Below the pieces are notes generated by a model. That model was not told the DNA's origin, ran no database searches, and saw only the letters and a program-made list of their open reading frames with translations. The translations under genes and the position numbers were made by a program. A stretch of DNA of 64,000 nt from Bacteroidales bacterium UBA3810 (GTDB lineage: Bacteria > Bacteroidota > Bacteroidia > Bacteroidales > Paludibacteraceae). Below are positions 1 to 8,271 of this stretch, piece by piece. Every line of letters starts with the position of its first letter. Within the stretch, counting starts at the first letter, position 1. The stretch spans positions 9,276-73,275 of the forward strand of contig DFEE01000018.1 of assembly GCA_002368645.1 (NCBI GenBank). The letters run 5' to 3'.

Positions 1-999
1 CACAAGGCCTTTACCAAAAGAGCGACGACCGATGATTGTTGCACGGTCGTTGTCTTGCATCGCACCGGCAAATATCTCTGAGGCTGAAGCCGAGAAATTG
101 TCAATTAGCACAACTAATGGCACATCTTTGAAACGACCCGTTCCATTGGCTCGTGCCTCATATTTGGGGTAAGCGCGACCCTGTGAATAGACGATGAGGT
201 CACCTCTCTCCAAAAACTCGTTAGCCATCCTGATTGCCTGTTCCATATATCCGCCGGTATTCTCTCGCAAGTCAACAATATAGCGCGTGGCACCTTCTTT
301 ACGAAGTTGAGCAAGAGCCCCGATAAACTCATTATAAGTTGACTCTCCAAACTTATTAACGCGCACAAAACCCACATTATTCTTCATTATGAATGCCGCA
401 TCCACGGACTTGACGGGTATATCTCCACGGGTAATAGTATAGTACAATGTCTCGGCTACGCCGGAACGATTAACGCCGATTTTAACTTTAGTGCCTTTTG
501 TGCCACGTAAGGTATGCATCACGCGTTCATTATTGATTCCTTTGCCTACAAAGGTCGAGTCATCAACTTCAATGATCTTATCGCCCGCCAAAAGGCCTGT
601 TCCTTGTGCCGGACCACCGGAGATAACGGCTACAACATGCACAGTATCATTCTGAATAGTGAACTGTACACCGATGCCGGAGAAAGAACCGGCTAACTCC
701 GAATTGACGAGGTCAAGATCTTTCTTAGGAATATAGGCGGAGTGAGGATCTAACTCTTTAACCAGATCTGTCATCACCTTATCCTCAATAGAATCCATGT
801 CTAAGGAATCTACATAAGCATTACGGATAAGGTTGAGGAGGTTGTCCACCTTGGATGACGGCTCGACCATCAGACGACCGTTCTGGATCATTATGCGTTG
901 GGCATTAGCGCGGTTAGAAACCGCGTTCCCAATCAGTATCCCCACCAATAACATCACAATAGAGAGGGTGGGAAAGAGATATTTAGTAATCTTATTCAT
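1..999 (-). CDS. S41-family C-terminal processing protease (3' end outside window)
   Basis: Carboxy-terminal processing serine protease that cleaves envelope proteins in the periplasm. Reading inward from ATG at 999, there is an N-terminal membrane anchor (about residues 7-26), a helical segment, a PDZ domain (about 95-175) and the start of the S41 catalytic domain. The serine motif SASASE and the lysine motif SFGKG, which form the Ser-Lys dyad in this family, are both visible just before the window edge. The frame is open to base 1, so the gene is cut only by the window. It lies 9 nt downstream of the dCMP deaminase on the same strand, so co-transcription is likely. The family assignment is firm; the substrate is unknown. 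Confidence 0.93.
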   Translation of the reverse strand, partial: MNKITKYLFPTLSIVMLLVGILIGNAVSNRANAQRIMIQNGRLMVEPSSKVDNLLNLIRNAYVDSLDMDSIEDKVMTDLVKELDPHSAYIPKKDLDLVNSELAGSFSGIGVQFTIQNDTVHVVAVISGGPAQGTGLLAGDKIIEVDDSTFVGKGINNERVMHTLRGTKGTKVKIGVNRSGVAETLYYTITRGDIPVKSVDAAFIMKNNVGFVRVNKFGESTYNEFIGALAQLRKEGATRYIVDLRENTGGYMEQAIRMANEFLERGDLIVYSQGRAYPKYEARANGTGRFKDVPLVVLIDNFSASASEIFAGAMQDNDRATIIGRRSFGKGLV

Positions 1000-1008
1000 A
1001 ATTTATTT

Positions 1009-1431
1009 TTATCCGTTGATAGGCATATAGTCCACTTGCACGCCTGCGCGTATAAGGAGCTCTACACCATCCATAAGCCTATATTGCTCCCCATAAACGA
1101 CACGTTTGATACCGCTTTGGATAATCAGTTTTGAGCACTCCATACACGGAGACGCGGTCACATAGAGTGTCGCTCCGTCTGAAGAGTTGTTTGACCGGGC
1201 TACCTTCGTGAGGGCATTCGCCTCGGCATGGAGTACATAGGGCTTGGAAACATTATTCTCATCCTCGCATACATTCTCAAACCCCGAAGGCGTGCCGTTA
1301 TAACCGTCAGAAATAATCATTTGATTCTTAACGATGAGCGCGCCAACCTTGCGCCGTACACAATAGCTGTTCTCTGACCACGTAAAGGCCATCTTCATGT
1401 AGAGGTGATCTCGATGTTCTTGTTTCGTCAT
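1009..1431 (-). CDS. dCMP deaminase (ComEB-type cytidine/deoxycytidylate deaminase)
   Basis: Predicted zinc-dependent deaminase converting dCMP to dUMP, which feeds thymidylate synthesis in the cytoplasm. The zinc site is complete: H68-A-E70 in HAEAN and C96/C99 in PCMEC. An upstream basic motif (RRKVGA) and SDGYNGTP match the nucleotide-binding part of the family. At 140 aa it is full length for a single-domain bacterial dCMP deaminase. It lies 12 nt after mpl and 9 nt before the S41 protease on the same strand, as in a compact operon. Nothing looks damaged. An alternative is a deaminase with another nucleotide preference, but HAE plus PCxxC with the YNGTPSG segment favours dCMP. Confidence 0.93.
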   Translation of the reverse strand: MTKQEHRDHLYMKMAFTWSENSYCVRRKVGALIVKNQMIISDGYNGTPSGFENVCEDENNVSKPYVLHAEANALTKVARSNNSSDGATLYVTASPCMECSKLIIQSGIKRVVYGEQYRLMDGVELLIRAGVQVDYMPING

Positions 1432-1443
1432 GGGGTAGGCAAT

Positions 1444-2763
1444 TTAGTTTTCTTTAGTCAGTAACTCTTTTGCAAAACTCTTAATATCAATACCATCAAA
1501 GGTTCCTGAAGACATCATCAGCAGTGCAGTGTTGTCATATTTCAGGGAGCGGAGCGTCTGTTGAAGTACTTCAGTATCCGTAAAGACCTGAACATTTTCT
1601 GTGCCAAAAGCCTTTTTGACATCCTTGGGGGATATCGTTTGCAACCGTTTATGGGCGATGACTTTCGGGTTGAAATAAATATAAGCGATATCAGCTTCGG
1701 CCATACAGTCTTTATATTGCGGCAGAAAATCAGCCATCAGGGAGGAGAAAGTATGCAACTCCATACAGGCGACTAACTGCTTGTCGGGATAATGTTCCTT
1801 AACAGCCGCAATAGTGGCTTTCAACTTGGAAGGAGAATGTGCAAAATCTTTATAAGCAACGCGATTACCGACCTCTGCAATCTTCTCTAAACGGTTTGAT
1901 GCACCTTTGAAAGATGCTATGGTTTGATAAAATACATCGGCTGGAATTCCTATTTGGCGGCAAGCGAAACATGCTGCCTGAAGATTCTGCATATTATGCT
2001 TGCCGAAAACAGTCATGGGCACATCACCGCTGTACTCAATATATGGCATAATAGTAATGTCTTTAAGTTCCGCCGCAATGGATGCCAGATTCTCGTCCCG
2101 CGCATAGAAGATGAGGGTATTCTCAATAGTGTGAGCGAATTTCCGGAAGGTATCGACATATTCGGGGAAGGTCGGAAAAACATTGATATGATCCCAGGCA
2201 ATGCCCGTTAGGATGGCTATATGAGGATGGTACCACAAGAACTTAGACCTTAAGTCTAATGGACTTGTGAGGTACTCGTCTCCTTCGAAAACAGCATATT
2301 TGGCGGTATCGGAGAGTCGTACCATTCGCTCAAATCCCTCTATCTGCGCTCCAACCATGTAGTCCGCTTCAATGCCTAATTTATCTAAGACATAGAGAAT
2401 CATTGCTGTCGTGGTCGTCTTGCCATGAGAGCCACCGACTACAATGCGAATCTTGTCTTTGGTTTGTTCGTAGAGATATTCCGGAAAGGAATAAATACGG
2501 ATACCTAACTCGCGTGCACGAACAAGTTCGGGATTGTCTTCCCGCGCGTGCATGCCTAATATAATGGCATCAATATCCGGAGTTATCAACTCGGGGTGCC
2601 AACCCATTTCAGCCGGCAGCAATCCTGCTTGCTGCAAATGAGTGCGCGCGGGGTCGAAGATTTCATCATCCGACCCCGTTACCACGTAATTTGGCTTAGC
2701 TGCTACTGCCATCGCTAAATTGTGCATCGCAGCCCCACCTATTGCAATAAAATGTATGCGCAT
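1444..2763 (-). CDS. mpl: Mpl-type Mur ligase (UDP-MurNAc:tripeptide ligase, murein recycling)
   Basis: Mur ligase of the Mpl branch, which attaches the recycled L-Ala-gamma-D-Glu-meso-DAP tripeptide to UDP-MurNAc. Three Mur domains are visible: an N-terminal Rossmann fold opening with HFIAIGGAAMHNLA, a central ATPase domain with P-loop GGSHGKTTT at about residues 110-118, and a C-terminal domain. The FAHSP motif near residue 310 is typical of this branch. At 439 aa it is close to the usual 450-460. The start overlaps nothing, and the trigger factor stop lies 23 nt upstream. MurC proper is the main alternative, but the first motif (IGGAAMHNLA rather than GIGGSGM) supports Mpl. Confidence 0.88.
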   Translation of the reverse strand: MRIHFIAIGGAAMHNLAMAVAAKPNYVVTGSDDEIFDPARTHLQQAGLLPAEMGWHPELITPDIDAIILGMHAREDNPELVRARELGIRIYSFPEYLYEQTKDKIRIVVGGSHGKTTTTAMILYVLDKLGIEADYMVGAQIEGFERMVRLSDTAKYAVFEGDEYLTSPLDLRSKFLWYHPHIAILTGIAWDHINVFPTFPEYVDTFRKFAHTIENTLIFYARDENLASIAAELKDITIMPYIEYSGDVPMTVFGKHNMQNLQAACFACRQIGIPADVFYQTIASFKGASNRLEKIAEVGNRVAYKDFAHSPSKLKATIAAVKEHYPDKQLVACMELHTFSSLMADFLPQYKDCMAEADIAYIYFNPKVIAHKRLQTISPKDVKKAFGTENVQVFTDTEVLQQTLRSLKYDNTALLMMSSGTFDGIDIKSFAKELLTKEN

Positions 2764-2786
2764 AGGCGCTATGTTATTAGTATTGA

Positions 2787-4133
2787 TTATGCAAAGAGTT
2801 TGCCGAAGTCTTCGTGACTGATCTCCTTCGTCTCAATCTTGGCGACAGTTTTGAGAGCAGCATACACCTTATTCTCGGCTACGCGTTCAACGAGTCCGCG
2901 CAATTGTTGGTCATTCTTAAGCATTTCCTGTGCATAAGAAGTGAGATATTGATCCTCTACATGCATCAGACCATATTGCATGAATTGCATACGGGCAACT
3001 TCTTTTGCATAGGCCTCTACATCTTCTTTCTCGACTTTAATCTCAAACTTCTGCATCAACTGGTCTTTTGCCAATTGCCATTTAAGTTCATCAAGCATAG
3101 CGGGATACTCTTTCTCAAGTTTTTCGGCATCCATCTTTTCCTTATCGGAGGTCGCCAATACCCAGCGCTTGAGGAATGCGTCGGGGAAAACAACTGCCTC
3201 AAGCTTTTTCATCACTGCGGCTTTAACATCAAGACCAAACTTGTATTCCGCGTCTTGTGCCATGTTAGACTCAATCTCCTCGCGCACTTTCTGACGGAAA
3301 GCCGCTTCGTCGGCAATCGTGTTTTCGCCATATACTTTTGCGAAAAGTTCACCATCAATCTTAGCTGCTTGATGACGACGGATTTTCTGAATCTCGAAAG
3401 TGAAATCAGCATTAAGGTTCTCGGCCTCCTCTTTCTTGATACTGAGCATTGAAGCTACCTCAACAGCAGAGTCATAGGCCTTCATGGGGTTGAACGTAAC
3501 GACATCGCCCAACTTCTTGCCATAGAATGCTTTGGCGATTTCCTCATTCTTCATATAGCGAGGATTGAGCATCGCATTCTCCTTTTGGATAGGAGCAGCA
3601 TCGTTGCCGACTTCTTTCAATAGACCGGTCAACACATCACCTTCTTTCACTTCTTCTACTTCAACGGACTCACCATAACGATCTGCATAGCCCTCTACCT
3701 GCTTTTCTACCATATCATCTGTTACAGTGATATGATATTCTGTCAGTTTATTATTGGCATTGAGAGAAGCATCAAACTTAGGAGCCAGACCGAGGTCAAA
3801 AGCAAAGGTGAAAGTATCTGCATTCTCCAAATCAATGGCCGGTGTCAACTCTTCATTGGGCAGCGGCTCGCCGAGCACTTGCAGTTTCTCTGTCTCAATA
3901 TATTCGCTGAGCTTTTGACCTAAAGTCTTGTTAATAACTTCTGCCTTAACGGACTTACCATACATTTTCTTAACGAGTCCCATCGGAACATTGCCGGGAC
4001 GGAAACCCGGTACGGAAGCTTTACGACGGAAGTCCTTCAGTTCTTTCTCCACTTCAGCTTGGTAGTCAGCCGGTTCAATTGTTAACGTGACTACGGTTTG
4101 AAGATCTTTCGGTTCAGTTCTTTCAATTTTCAT
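2787..4133 (-). CDS. tig: Trigger factor (ribosome-associated chaperone)
   Basis: Chaperone that docks at the ribosomal exit tunnel and shields nascent chains. The ribosome-binding loop GFRPGNVP is at residues 43-50; the usual Lys is replaced by Asn there, a small variation in a conserved signature. A weakly conserved FKBP-like domain follows (about 155-245), then a long helical C-terminal domain (about 260-440). At 448 aa it has normal length. It sits between the tRNA-CAU hairpin and mpl on the same strand. Bacteroidota trigger factors usually have degenerate PPIase active sites, and this one looks the same, so isomerase activity is doubtful. Confidence 0.93.
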   Translation of the reverse strand: MKIERTEPKDLQTVVTLTIEPADYQAEVEKELKDFRRKASVPGFRPGNVPMGLVKKMYGKSVKAEVINKTLGQKLSEYIETEKLQVLGEPLPNEELTPAIDLENADTFTFAFDLGLAPKFDASLNANNKLTEYHITVTDDMVEKQVEGYADRYGESVEVEEVKEGDVLTGLLKEVGNDAAPIQKENAMLNPRYMKNEEIAKAFYGKKLGDVVTFNPMKAYDSAVEVASMLSIKKEEAENLNADFTFEIQKIRRHQAAKIDGELFAKVYGENTIADEAAFRQKVREEIESNMAQDAEYKFGLDVKAAVMKKLEAVVFPDAFLKRWVLATSDKEKMDAEKLEKEYPAMLDELKWQLAKDQLMQKFEIKVEKEDVEAYAKEVARMQFMQYGLMHVEDQYLTSYAQEMLKNDQQLRGLVERVAENKVYAALKTVAKIETKEISHEDFGKLFA

Positions 4134-4166
4134 CTGATATACTTATTTTAATTACTCTCTTGCGTG

Positions 4167-4191
4167 GAGCAGCGCCTTTGCGGCGCTGCTC
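4167..4191 (-). terminator. Perfect 10-bp hairpin between tRNA-CAU and tig
   Basis: Arms at 4167-4176 and 4182-4191 are perfect complements with a 5-nt loop. On the minus strand it lies 2 nt after the tRNA 3' end and about 33 nt before the tig start. No U-tract follows, so it is more likely a processing or partial-termination structure that trims the tRNA from a longer ompA-tRNA-tig transcript than a strong intrinsic terminator. Confidence 0.6.
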
Positions 4192-4193
4192 TG

Positions 4194-4268
4194 TGGTCTC
4201 AGTAGGGCTTGAACCTACGACCCCCTGATTATGAGTCAGGTGCTACTAACCAACTGAGCTATGAGACC
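4194..4268 (-). tRNA. tRNA with CAU anticodon (probably elongator tRNA-Met)
   Basis: Full cloverleaf on the minus strand. The acceptor stem is GGTCTCA with TGAGACC and discriminator A. The anticodon stem CCTGA/TCAGG encloses the loop CTCATAA, giving anticodon CAU. The T arm is present, and the D loop is one base longer than usual. The 3' CCA is not encoded. No promoter is seen in the 7 nt separating it from the upstream OmpA gene, so it is probably transcribed from upstream. Elongator Met is favoured because A follows the anticodon and the CTCATAA loop is standard. A lysidine-modified tRNA-Ile2 cannot be excluded from sequence alone. Confidence 0.9.
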
Positions 4269-4275
4269 ATGTTTT

Positions 4276-5889
4276 TTATTTCTGTTGACTATCTAAGATG
4301 CTTCTCTTATAAAGGGCATCGGTTTCTTCGCGCGTTATCCGTTTCTGATCCTCATCCAACTCAGGAATGAACACAATCATACCCTCTTCGAGGTCATTGG
4401 GATCCGGAATGATATCTTGGTTTGCAAGGTAGATATATACCCAGCAGTGGGTGTTCTTATAGTACTTACGAGCAAGATGTGCGAAAGTTTCGCCCGGACC
4501 GACCATCACTTTCTTGTCATTATACCGTATTTGCTCTGCGCGGAACGCTGCCTCGTCCATGATGTGAATTTCAGCGCGACGATCGGCCTGCCAAGCATTC
4601 TTATCAGTTCCATGAATCTTACCACGACCGATAGGCAATACATGCGTCTCATCCACATCGTAGTCCAAGAGCGCCTTGGTCACACTGAAAGCACGACGGG
4701 CTCCTAAGGCATTATTTAGTTCATTCGTTCCCGAATCATCGCAGTAACCCACTACAACCGCGTATGCATCATCAGTATTAATCTTGTCAGCAGCACCATA
4801 AATAGTGGCTTTATCTCCCTCGGTCAACTCGTGTCCGTTCACTCCAAAGTAAATAACTTTATAAGGAATGCTGTTATCCAAGATTTCGTCACGATCATCT
4901 ACCTTGTCTCTCTGCTCAATGAACTGTTGTGTTACAACGGCAGGCTCCTTGATAATTGTCGTTTCGTGACGTTCAATGAGATAAACGGTATCTTTGTGGT
5001 AAATAACAATAGTGTCCTTCTTAACCTCGCGTTCAGTATTATTAACGGGTTCAACTTGTGCAAAGGTAACCATGTTCTTGCAGTGGCTCTTTTTACGAGC
5101 GTCAATTTTCCAGCGAAGCATGGCTGTCAAGTCTAAAACGCCATCATTGTTATTACCTCTTACGCGACCGTCTAACTCGTCGTGTAGCGACATGTTATAG
5201 GTCGCTCTAACACCTACCGCAATTGAGCGGCTGACATTGAACTCAAACGAGGCACCGAACATGATAACTCCGTCGCTCTTGTACTTATCCATCCGCTGTG
5301 CAGGCTGATTGAGCGAACCTTGATAATCCAAAGTTTGGTAAGAATTACCGGTGGCTTTGTCTACACGCCATTTATATGTATTAGGATAATAAATGCTGTT
5401 GTTGTACCAATACATTCCACCGCCTAACATCAAATTGAGTGCGAAAAGTTTGTGGGCATTAATGGCACGCCAGCAATTGAAGATATCAAAAGTGATAAAA
5501 GCATTCGCTTGATGCATCATGCCTTCTAAAATCAACCCGTCTACCGCTACCGAACCTCCGGCACCGGTGACACCATAACGGCGGAATACGTACTCTGCAC
5601 CAATACCCCAAGTAGGATTAAAATTGTACTCGAAACCCAATCCAACTGTTGGAGCATTAAAAGCATGTTTCTTCTCCGAACTGAAATCGCCGTCAAACAT
5701 ATTAGCACCGGCTTGGAGATAAAGCGCCCAATTAGTCACTTCAGAAGATACCACATCCTGATCCTTGAAGGGGTGAATGCCTAATACCTCTTCTTGTCGC
5801 TGTGCATTATTCTCCCCTGCCGCTTTTGCACTTAAGGCGGAAAAGAGGCAGATGGCAAGACAGGCTAATACGAGTTTTTTATACATCAT
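4276..5889 (-). CDS. OmpA-family outer membrane protein with C-terminal LysM domain
   Basis: Predicted cell-envelope protein linking the outer membrane to peptidoglycan. It has a signal peptide (about residues 1-24, ending SAKAAG), an N-terminal beta-barrel-like region rich in aromatic strand ends (about 50-265), and a linker. An OmpA domain follows (about 340-445) with the peptidoglycan-binding features GARRAFSV and DRRAEI. The C-terminus is a LysM-like segment (about 455-505) containing PGETFAHLARKYY. LysM fused behind OmpA gives two possible murein contacts. At 537 aa it is a typical Bacteroidota architecture. Its promoter is at 5939-5970, divergent from that of pta, and the tRNA-CAU is immediately downstream. 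Confidence 0.87.
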   Translation of the reverse strand: MMYKKLVLACLAICLFSALSAKAAGENNAQRQEEVLGIHPFKDQDVVSSEVTNWALYLQAGANMFDGDFSSEKKHAFNAPTVGLGFEYNFNPTWGIGAEYVFRRYGVTGAGGSVAVDGLILEGMMHQANAFITFDIFNCWRAINAHKLFALNLMLGGGMYWYNNSIYYPNTYKWRVDKATGNSYQTLDYQGSLNQPAQRMDKYKSDGVIMFGASFEFNVSRSIAVGVRATYNMSLHDELDGRVRGNNNDGVLDLTAMLRWKIDARKKSHCKNMVTFAQVEPVNNTEREVKKDTIVIYHKDTVYLIERHETTIIKEPAVVTQQFIEQRDKVDDRDEILDNSIPYKVIYFGVNGHELTEGDKATIYGAADKINTDDAYAVVVGYCDDSGTNELNNALGARRAFSVTKALLDYDVDETHVLPIGRGKIHGTDKNAWQADRRAEIHIMDEAAFRAEQIRYNDKKVMVGPGETFAHLARKYYKNTHCWVYIYLANQDIIPDPNDLEEGMIVFIPELDEDQKRITREETDALYKRSILDSQQK

Positions 5890-5938
5890 TTACTTCATTT
5901 TTTTGTGAGCCGGCGGTCTTGTTTTCGCAAAACCGCGG

Positions 5939-5970
5939 CAAAATTAGTATTTTTTTTCGAAACACGCAAA
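5939..5970 (-). promoter_or_regulatory. Bacteroidota-type promoter for the OmpA/LysM gene
   Basis: On the minus strand TTTG (5967-5970) is followed after exactly 20 nt by TAATTTTG (5939-5946), matching the primary sigma consensus TTTG-N20-TAnnTTTG. It leaves a leader of about 40-45 nt before ATG at 5889. It lies back to back with the pta promoter. Confidence 0.82.
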
Positions 5971-5984
5971 TTTTTTTTGTTTTT

Positions 5985-6016
5985 TTTGTATTATTCATTT
6001 TTTTTTGCTACTTTTG
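5985..6016 (+). promoter_or_regulatory. Bacteroidota-type promoter for pta-ackA
   Basis: TTTG (5985-5988), 20-nt spacer, TACTTTTG (6009-6016), placing the transcription start near 6022, just before the pta start codons at 6036 or 6048. The surrounding T-rich tract is typical of strong promoters in this phylum. Confidence 0.82.
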
Positions 6017-6035
6017 CACCAAATTTGTGTATTAA

Positions 6036-7046
6036 ATGCATAATCAAATGACAATATTAGAGCAAATGACAGAACGGGCAAAGCAAAATCCACGGAGGAT
6101 TGTTTTGCCGGAAGGTGATGAACCTCGTACCCTTGAGGCTGCGAACATTATTTTGAAGGAAAAGATTGCACAACTCATTTTGATTGGTGATCCGGTGGTA
6201 ATTAATCGTATGGCGGAGGAGAAAGGCTATGCCTACATCCGTGAAGCCAAAATTGTTAATCCCCTTACTGACCCCAAGATGGGCGAATATGCCACTCTTT
6301 TGTACGAATTGCGCAAAGCAAAGGGCATGACTCCTGAAGAGGCGGCTAAAAAGGCACAAGATCCCTTGTACTTGGGTTGCCTGATGATTAAAAATGGTGA
6401 TGCCGACGGCGAGTTGGCAGGTGCCCGTGGCACTACCGCAGACACCATTCGCCCGGCATTCCAAATCCTCAAAACCAAACCCGGCGTGAAGATTGTCAGC
6501 GGAGCGTTCTTGATGTTGACGCCCGCCAAACAATTGGGTGAGGAGGGAATGCTCTTCTTTGCAGACTGCGCTGTTAACCCTTGCCCCAATGCGGAAGAAT
6601 TGGCACAGATAGCCATTTCTACAGCCGAAACCGCACGCGTCTTAGGTGGATATGAGCCGCGGGTGGCAATGTTGTCCTTCTCGACCAAAGGGTCTGCTAA
6701 ACATGAACTGATAGATAAAGTTACCGAGGCTACCCGCATCGCTAAGGAGTTGGCTCCCGACCTCAACTTGGACGGCGAGTTGCAAGCAGATGCGGCGCTC
6801 GTTGAATCTGTCGGTGCTAAGAAAGCTCCCGGCAGCCCTGTGGCGGGCAAAGCCAATGTGCTTGTCTTCCCGGACTTGCAAGCCGGTAATATAGGTTATA
6901 AACTGGTAGAACGCTTCTCCGGTGCCGATGCTATCGGACCTATCCTGCAAGGCATAGCCGCGCCCGTTAATGACCTCAGCCGAGGCTGCAAAGTACAAGA
7001 TATCGTTCAAATGGTAGTTATCACCGCTAATCAGGCTATTAAGTAA
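6036..7046 (+). CDS. pta: Phosphate acetyltransferase
   Basis: Converts acetyl-CoA and phosphate to acetyl phosphate in the acetate fermentation pathway. It is the short, single-domain form (336 aa) without the DRTGG regulatory domain of enterobacterial Pta. Diagnostic segments include IVLPEGDEPRTLEAA near the N-terminus, DGELAGARGTTADTIRP in the middle, and FPDLQAGNIGYKLVER followed by GPILQG near the C-terminus. A second in-frame ATG 12 nt downstream (6048) is an equally plausible start. ackA follows after 6 nt, so the two enzymes are co-expressed. Nothing is unusual in the sequence. Confidence 0.96.
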   Translation: MHNQMTILEQMTERAKQNPRRIVLPEGDEPRTLEAANIILKEKIAQLILIGDPVVINRMAEEKGYAYIREAKIVNPLTDPKMGEYATLLYELRKAKGMTPEEAAKKAQDPLYLGCLMIKNGDADGELAGARGTTADTIRPAFQILKTKPGVKIVSGAFLMLTPAKQLGEEGMLFFADCAVNPCPNAEELAQIAISTAETARVLGGYEPRVAMLSFSTKGSAKHELIDKVTEATRIAKELAPDLNLDGELQADAALVESVGAKKAPGSPVAGKANVLVFPDLQAGNIGYKLVERFSGADAIGPILQGIAAPVNDLSRGCKVQDIVQMVVITANQAIK

Positions 7047-7052
7047 CAAGGT

Positions 7053-8243
7053 ATGAAAATTTTGGTTCTCAACTGCGGTAGTAGCAGTATCAAATATGCG
7101 CTGTATGATATGGCGCAAGGTAAACAACTGACCTCCGGCGGCGCCGAGCGCGTTGGTGCCGAAGGCTCGTTCGTCAAAGTCAAAATGCCCGATGGCTCGA
7201 AGGAGAAAATTATGGTTAATATCCCCGAGCACACTGCCGGTGTGAAGTTTATTTTCTCGCTCTTGACAGATGCTAAGTACGGTGTTATCCAATCGTTGGA
7301 CGAAATTGGCGCAGTCGGTCACCGCATGGTGCATGGCGGCGAAAAATTTAAACAATCGGTGCTTATTACCGAAGAGGTGATTAAAGAGTTTATGGCGGTG
7401 AGCGACTTAGCGCCCCTGCATAATTTTGCCAATCTCAAAGGCATTCGCGCCGTACAGGAGTTGATGCCGAACCTTCCGCAGGTCGGAGTCTTTGATACGG
7501 CTTTCCATCAGACCATGCCCGACTATGCTTACATGTACGCCTTGCCTTATGAACTATATAAGGAATATGGTATTCGTCGATACGGCTTCCATGGTACGAG
7601 CCACCGTTATGTCAGCCAAAGAGTGTGCGACTTCTTGGGTGTGGATATTAAGACCCAAAAGATTATCACCTGCCATATCGGTAATGGTGCTTCCTTAGCG
7701 GCTGTCAAGGAAGGGGAGTGTGTGGATACAACAATGGGCTTGACCCCCTTAGAGGGCCTCATGATGGGCACCCGTAGCGGCGATATTGACGCCGGTGCTG
7801 TGACCTATCTCGAAACCAAATTAGGCTATACCCCGGAGCAGATGTCCACCCTCTTGAATAAGCAATCCGGCTTAGACGGTATCGCGCATCTCGGTGCTGA
7901 TATGCGCGACTTAGAGGCGGCTAAAGATGCTGGTAATGATATGGCGCGTCTCGCTATTGATATGTACACCTACCGCGTGAAGAAATACATCGGTGCCTTT
8001 GCCGCTGCGATGAATGGTGTGGATATCATTGTCTTTACTGCCGGAGTCGGTGAAAATCAAATCCGTATCCGAAAGATGATGACTACCGGTCTGGACTACT
8101 TAGGTGTCAAACTGGATGATACTCGCAATGATGTACGCGGCGAAGAGCGTATCCTTTCTGCCGAGGACAGCAAGGTTAAGGTCGTCTTGATTCCCACGGA
8201 CGAAGAATATATGATTGCCAAAGACACTATGGCGCTTATCTGA
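7053..8243 (+). CDS. ackA: Acetate kinase
   Basis: Transfers phosphate from acetyl phosphate to ADP, making ATP and acetate. It belongs to the ASKHA fold. The N-terminal phosphate motif LNCGSSSIKYALYD, the acetate-pocket segment FDTAFHQTMP with RRYGFHGTSHRYV, and the adenosine motif HIGNGASLAAV are all present. At 396 aa it is full length. It is the second gene of the pta operon, 6 nt behind pta and 28 nt ahead of the GH13 gene. Together with Pta it indicates acetate as a fermentation end product. Confidence 0.97.
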   Translation: MKILVLNCGSSSIKYALYDMAQGKQLTSGGAERVGAEGSFVKVKMPDGSKEKIMVNIPEHTAGVKFIFSLLTDAKYGVIQSLDEIGAVGHRMVHGGEKFKQSVLITEEVIKEFMAVSDLAPLHNFANLKGIRAVQELMPNLPQVGVFDTAFHQTMPDYAYMYALPYELYKEYGIRRYGFHGTSHRYVSQRVCDFLGVDIKTQKIITCHIGNGASLAAVKEGECVDTTMGLTPLEGLMMGTRSGDIDAGAVTYLETKLGYTPEQMSTLLNKQSGLDGIAHLGADMRDLEAAKDAGNDMARLAIDMYTYRVKKYIGAFAAAMNGVDIIVFTAGVGENQIRIRKMMTTGLDYLGVKLDDTRNDVRGEERILSAEDSKVKVVLIPTDEEYMIAKDTMALI

Positions 8244-8271
8244 ATAACCTACCCATCATCATGATACCATA

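Noticed and set aside
4194..4268. Initiator tRNA-Met
   Set aside because: The acceptor stem begins with a G:C pair, and the stem lacks the three G:C pairs typical of initiators in the anticodon stem. Elongator Met or Ile2 fits better.
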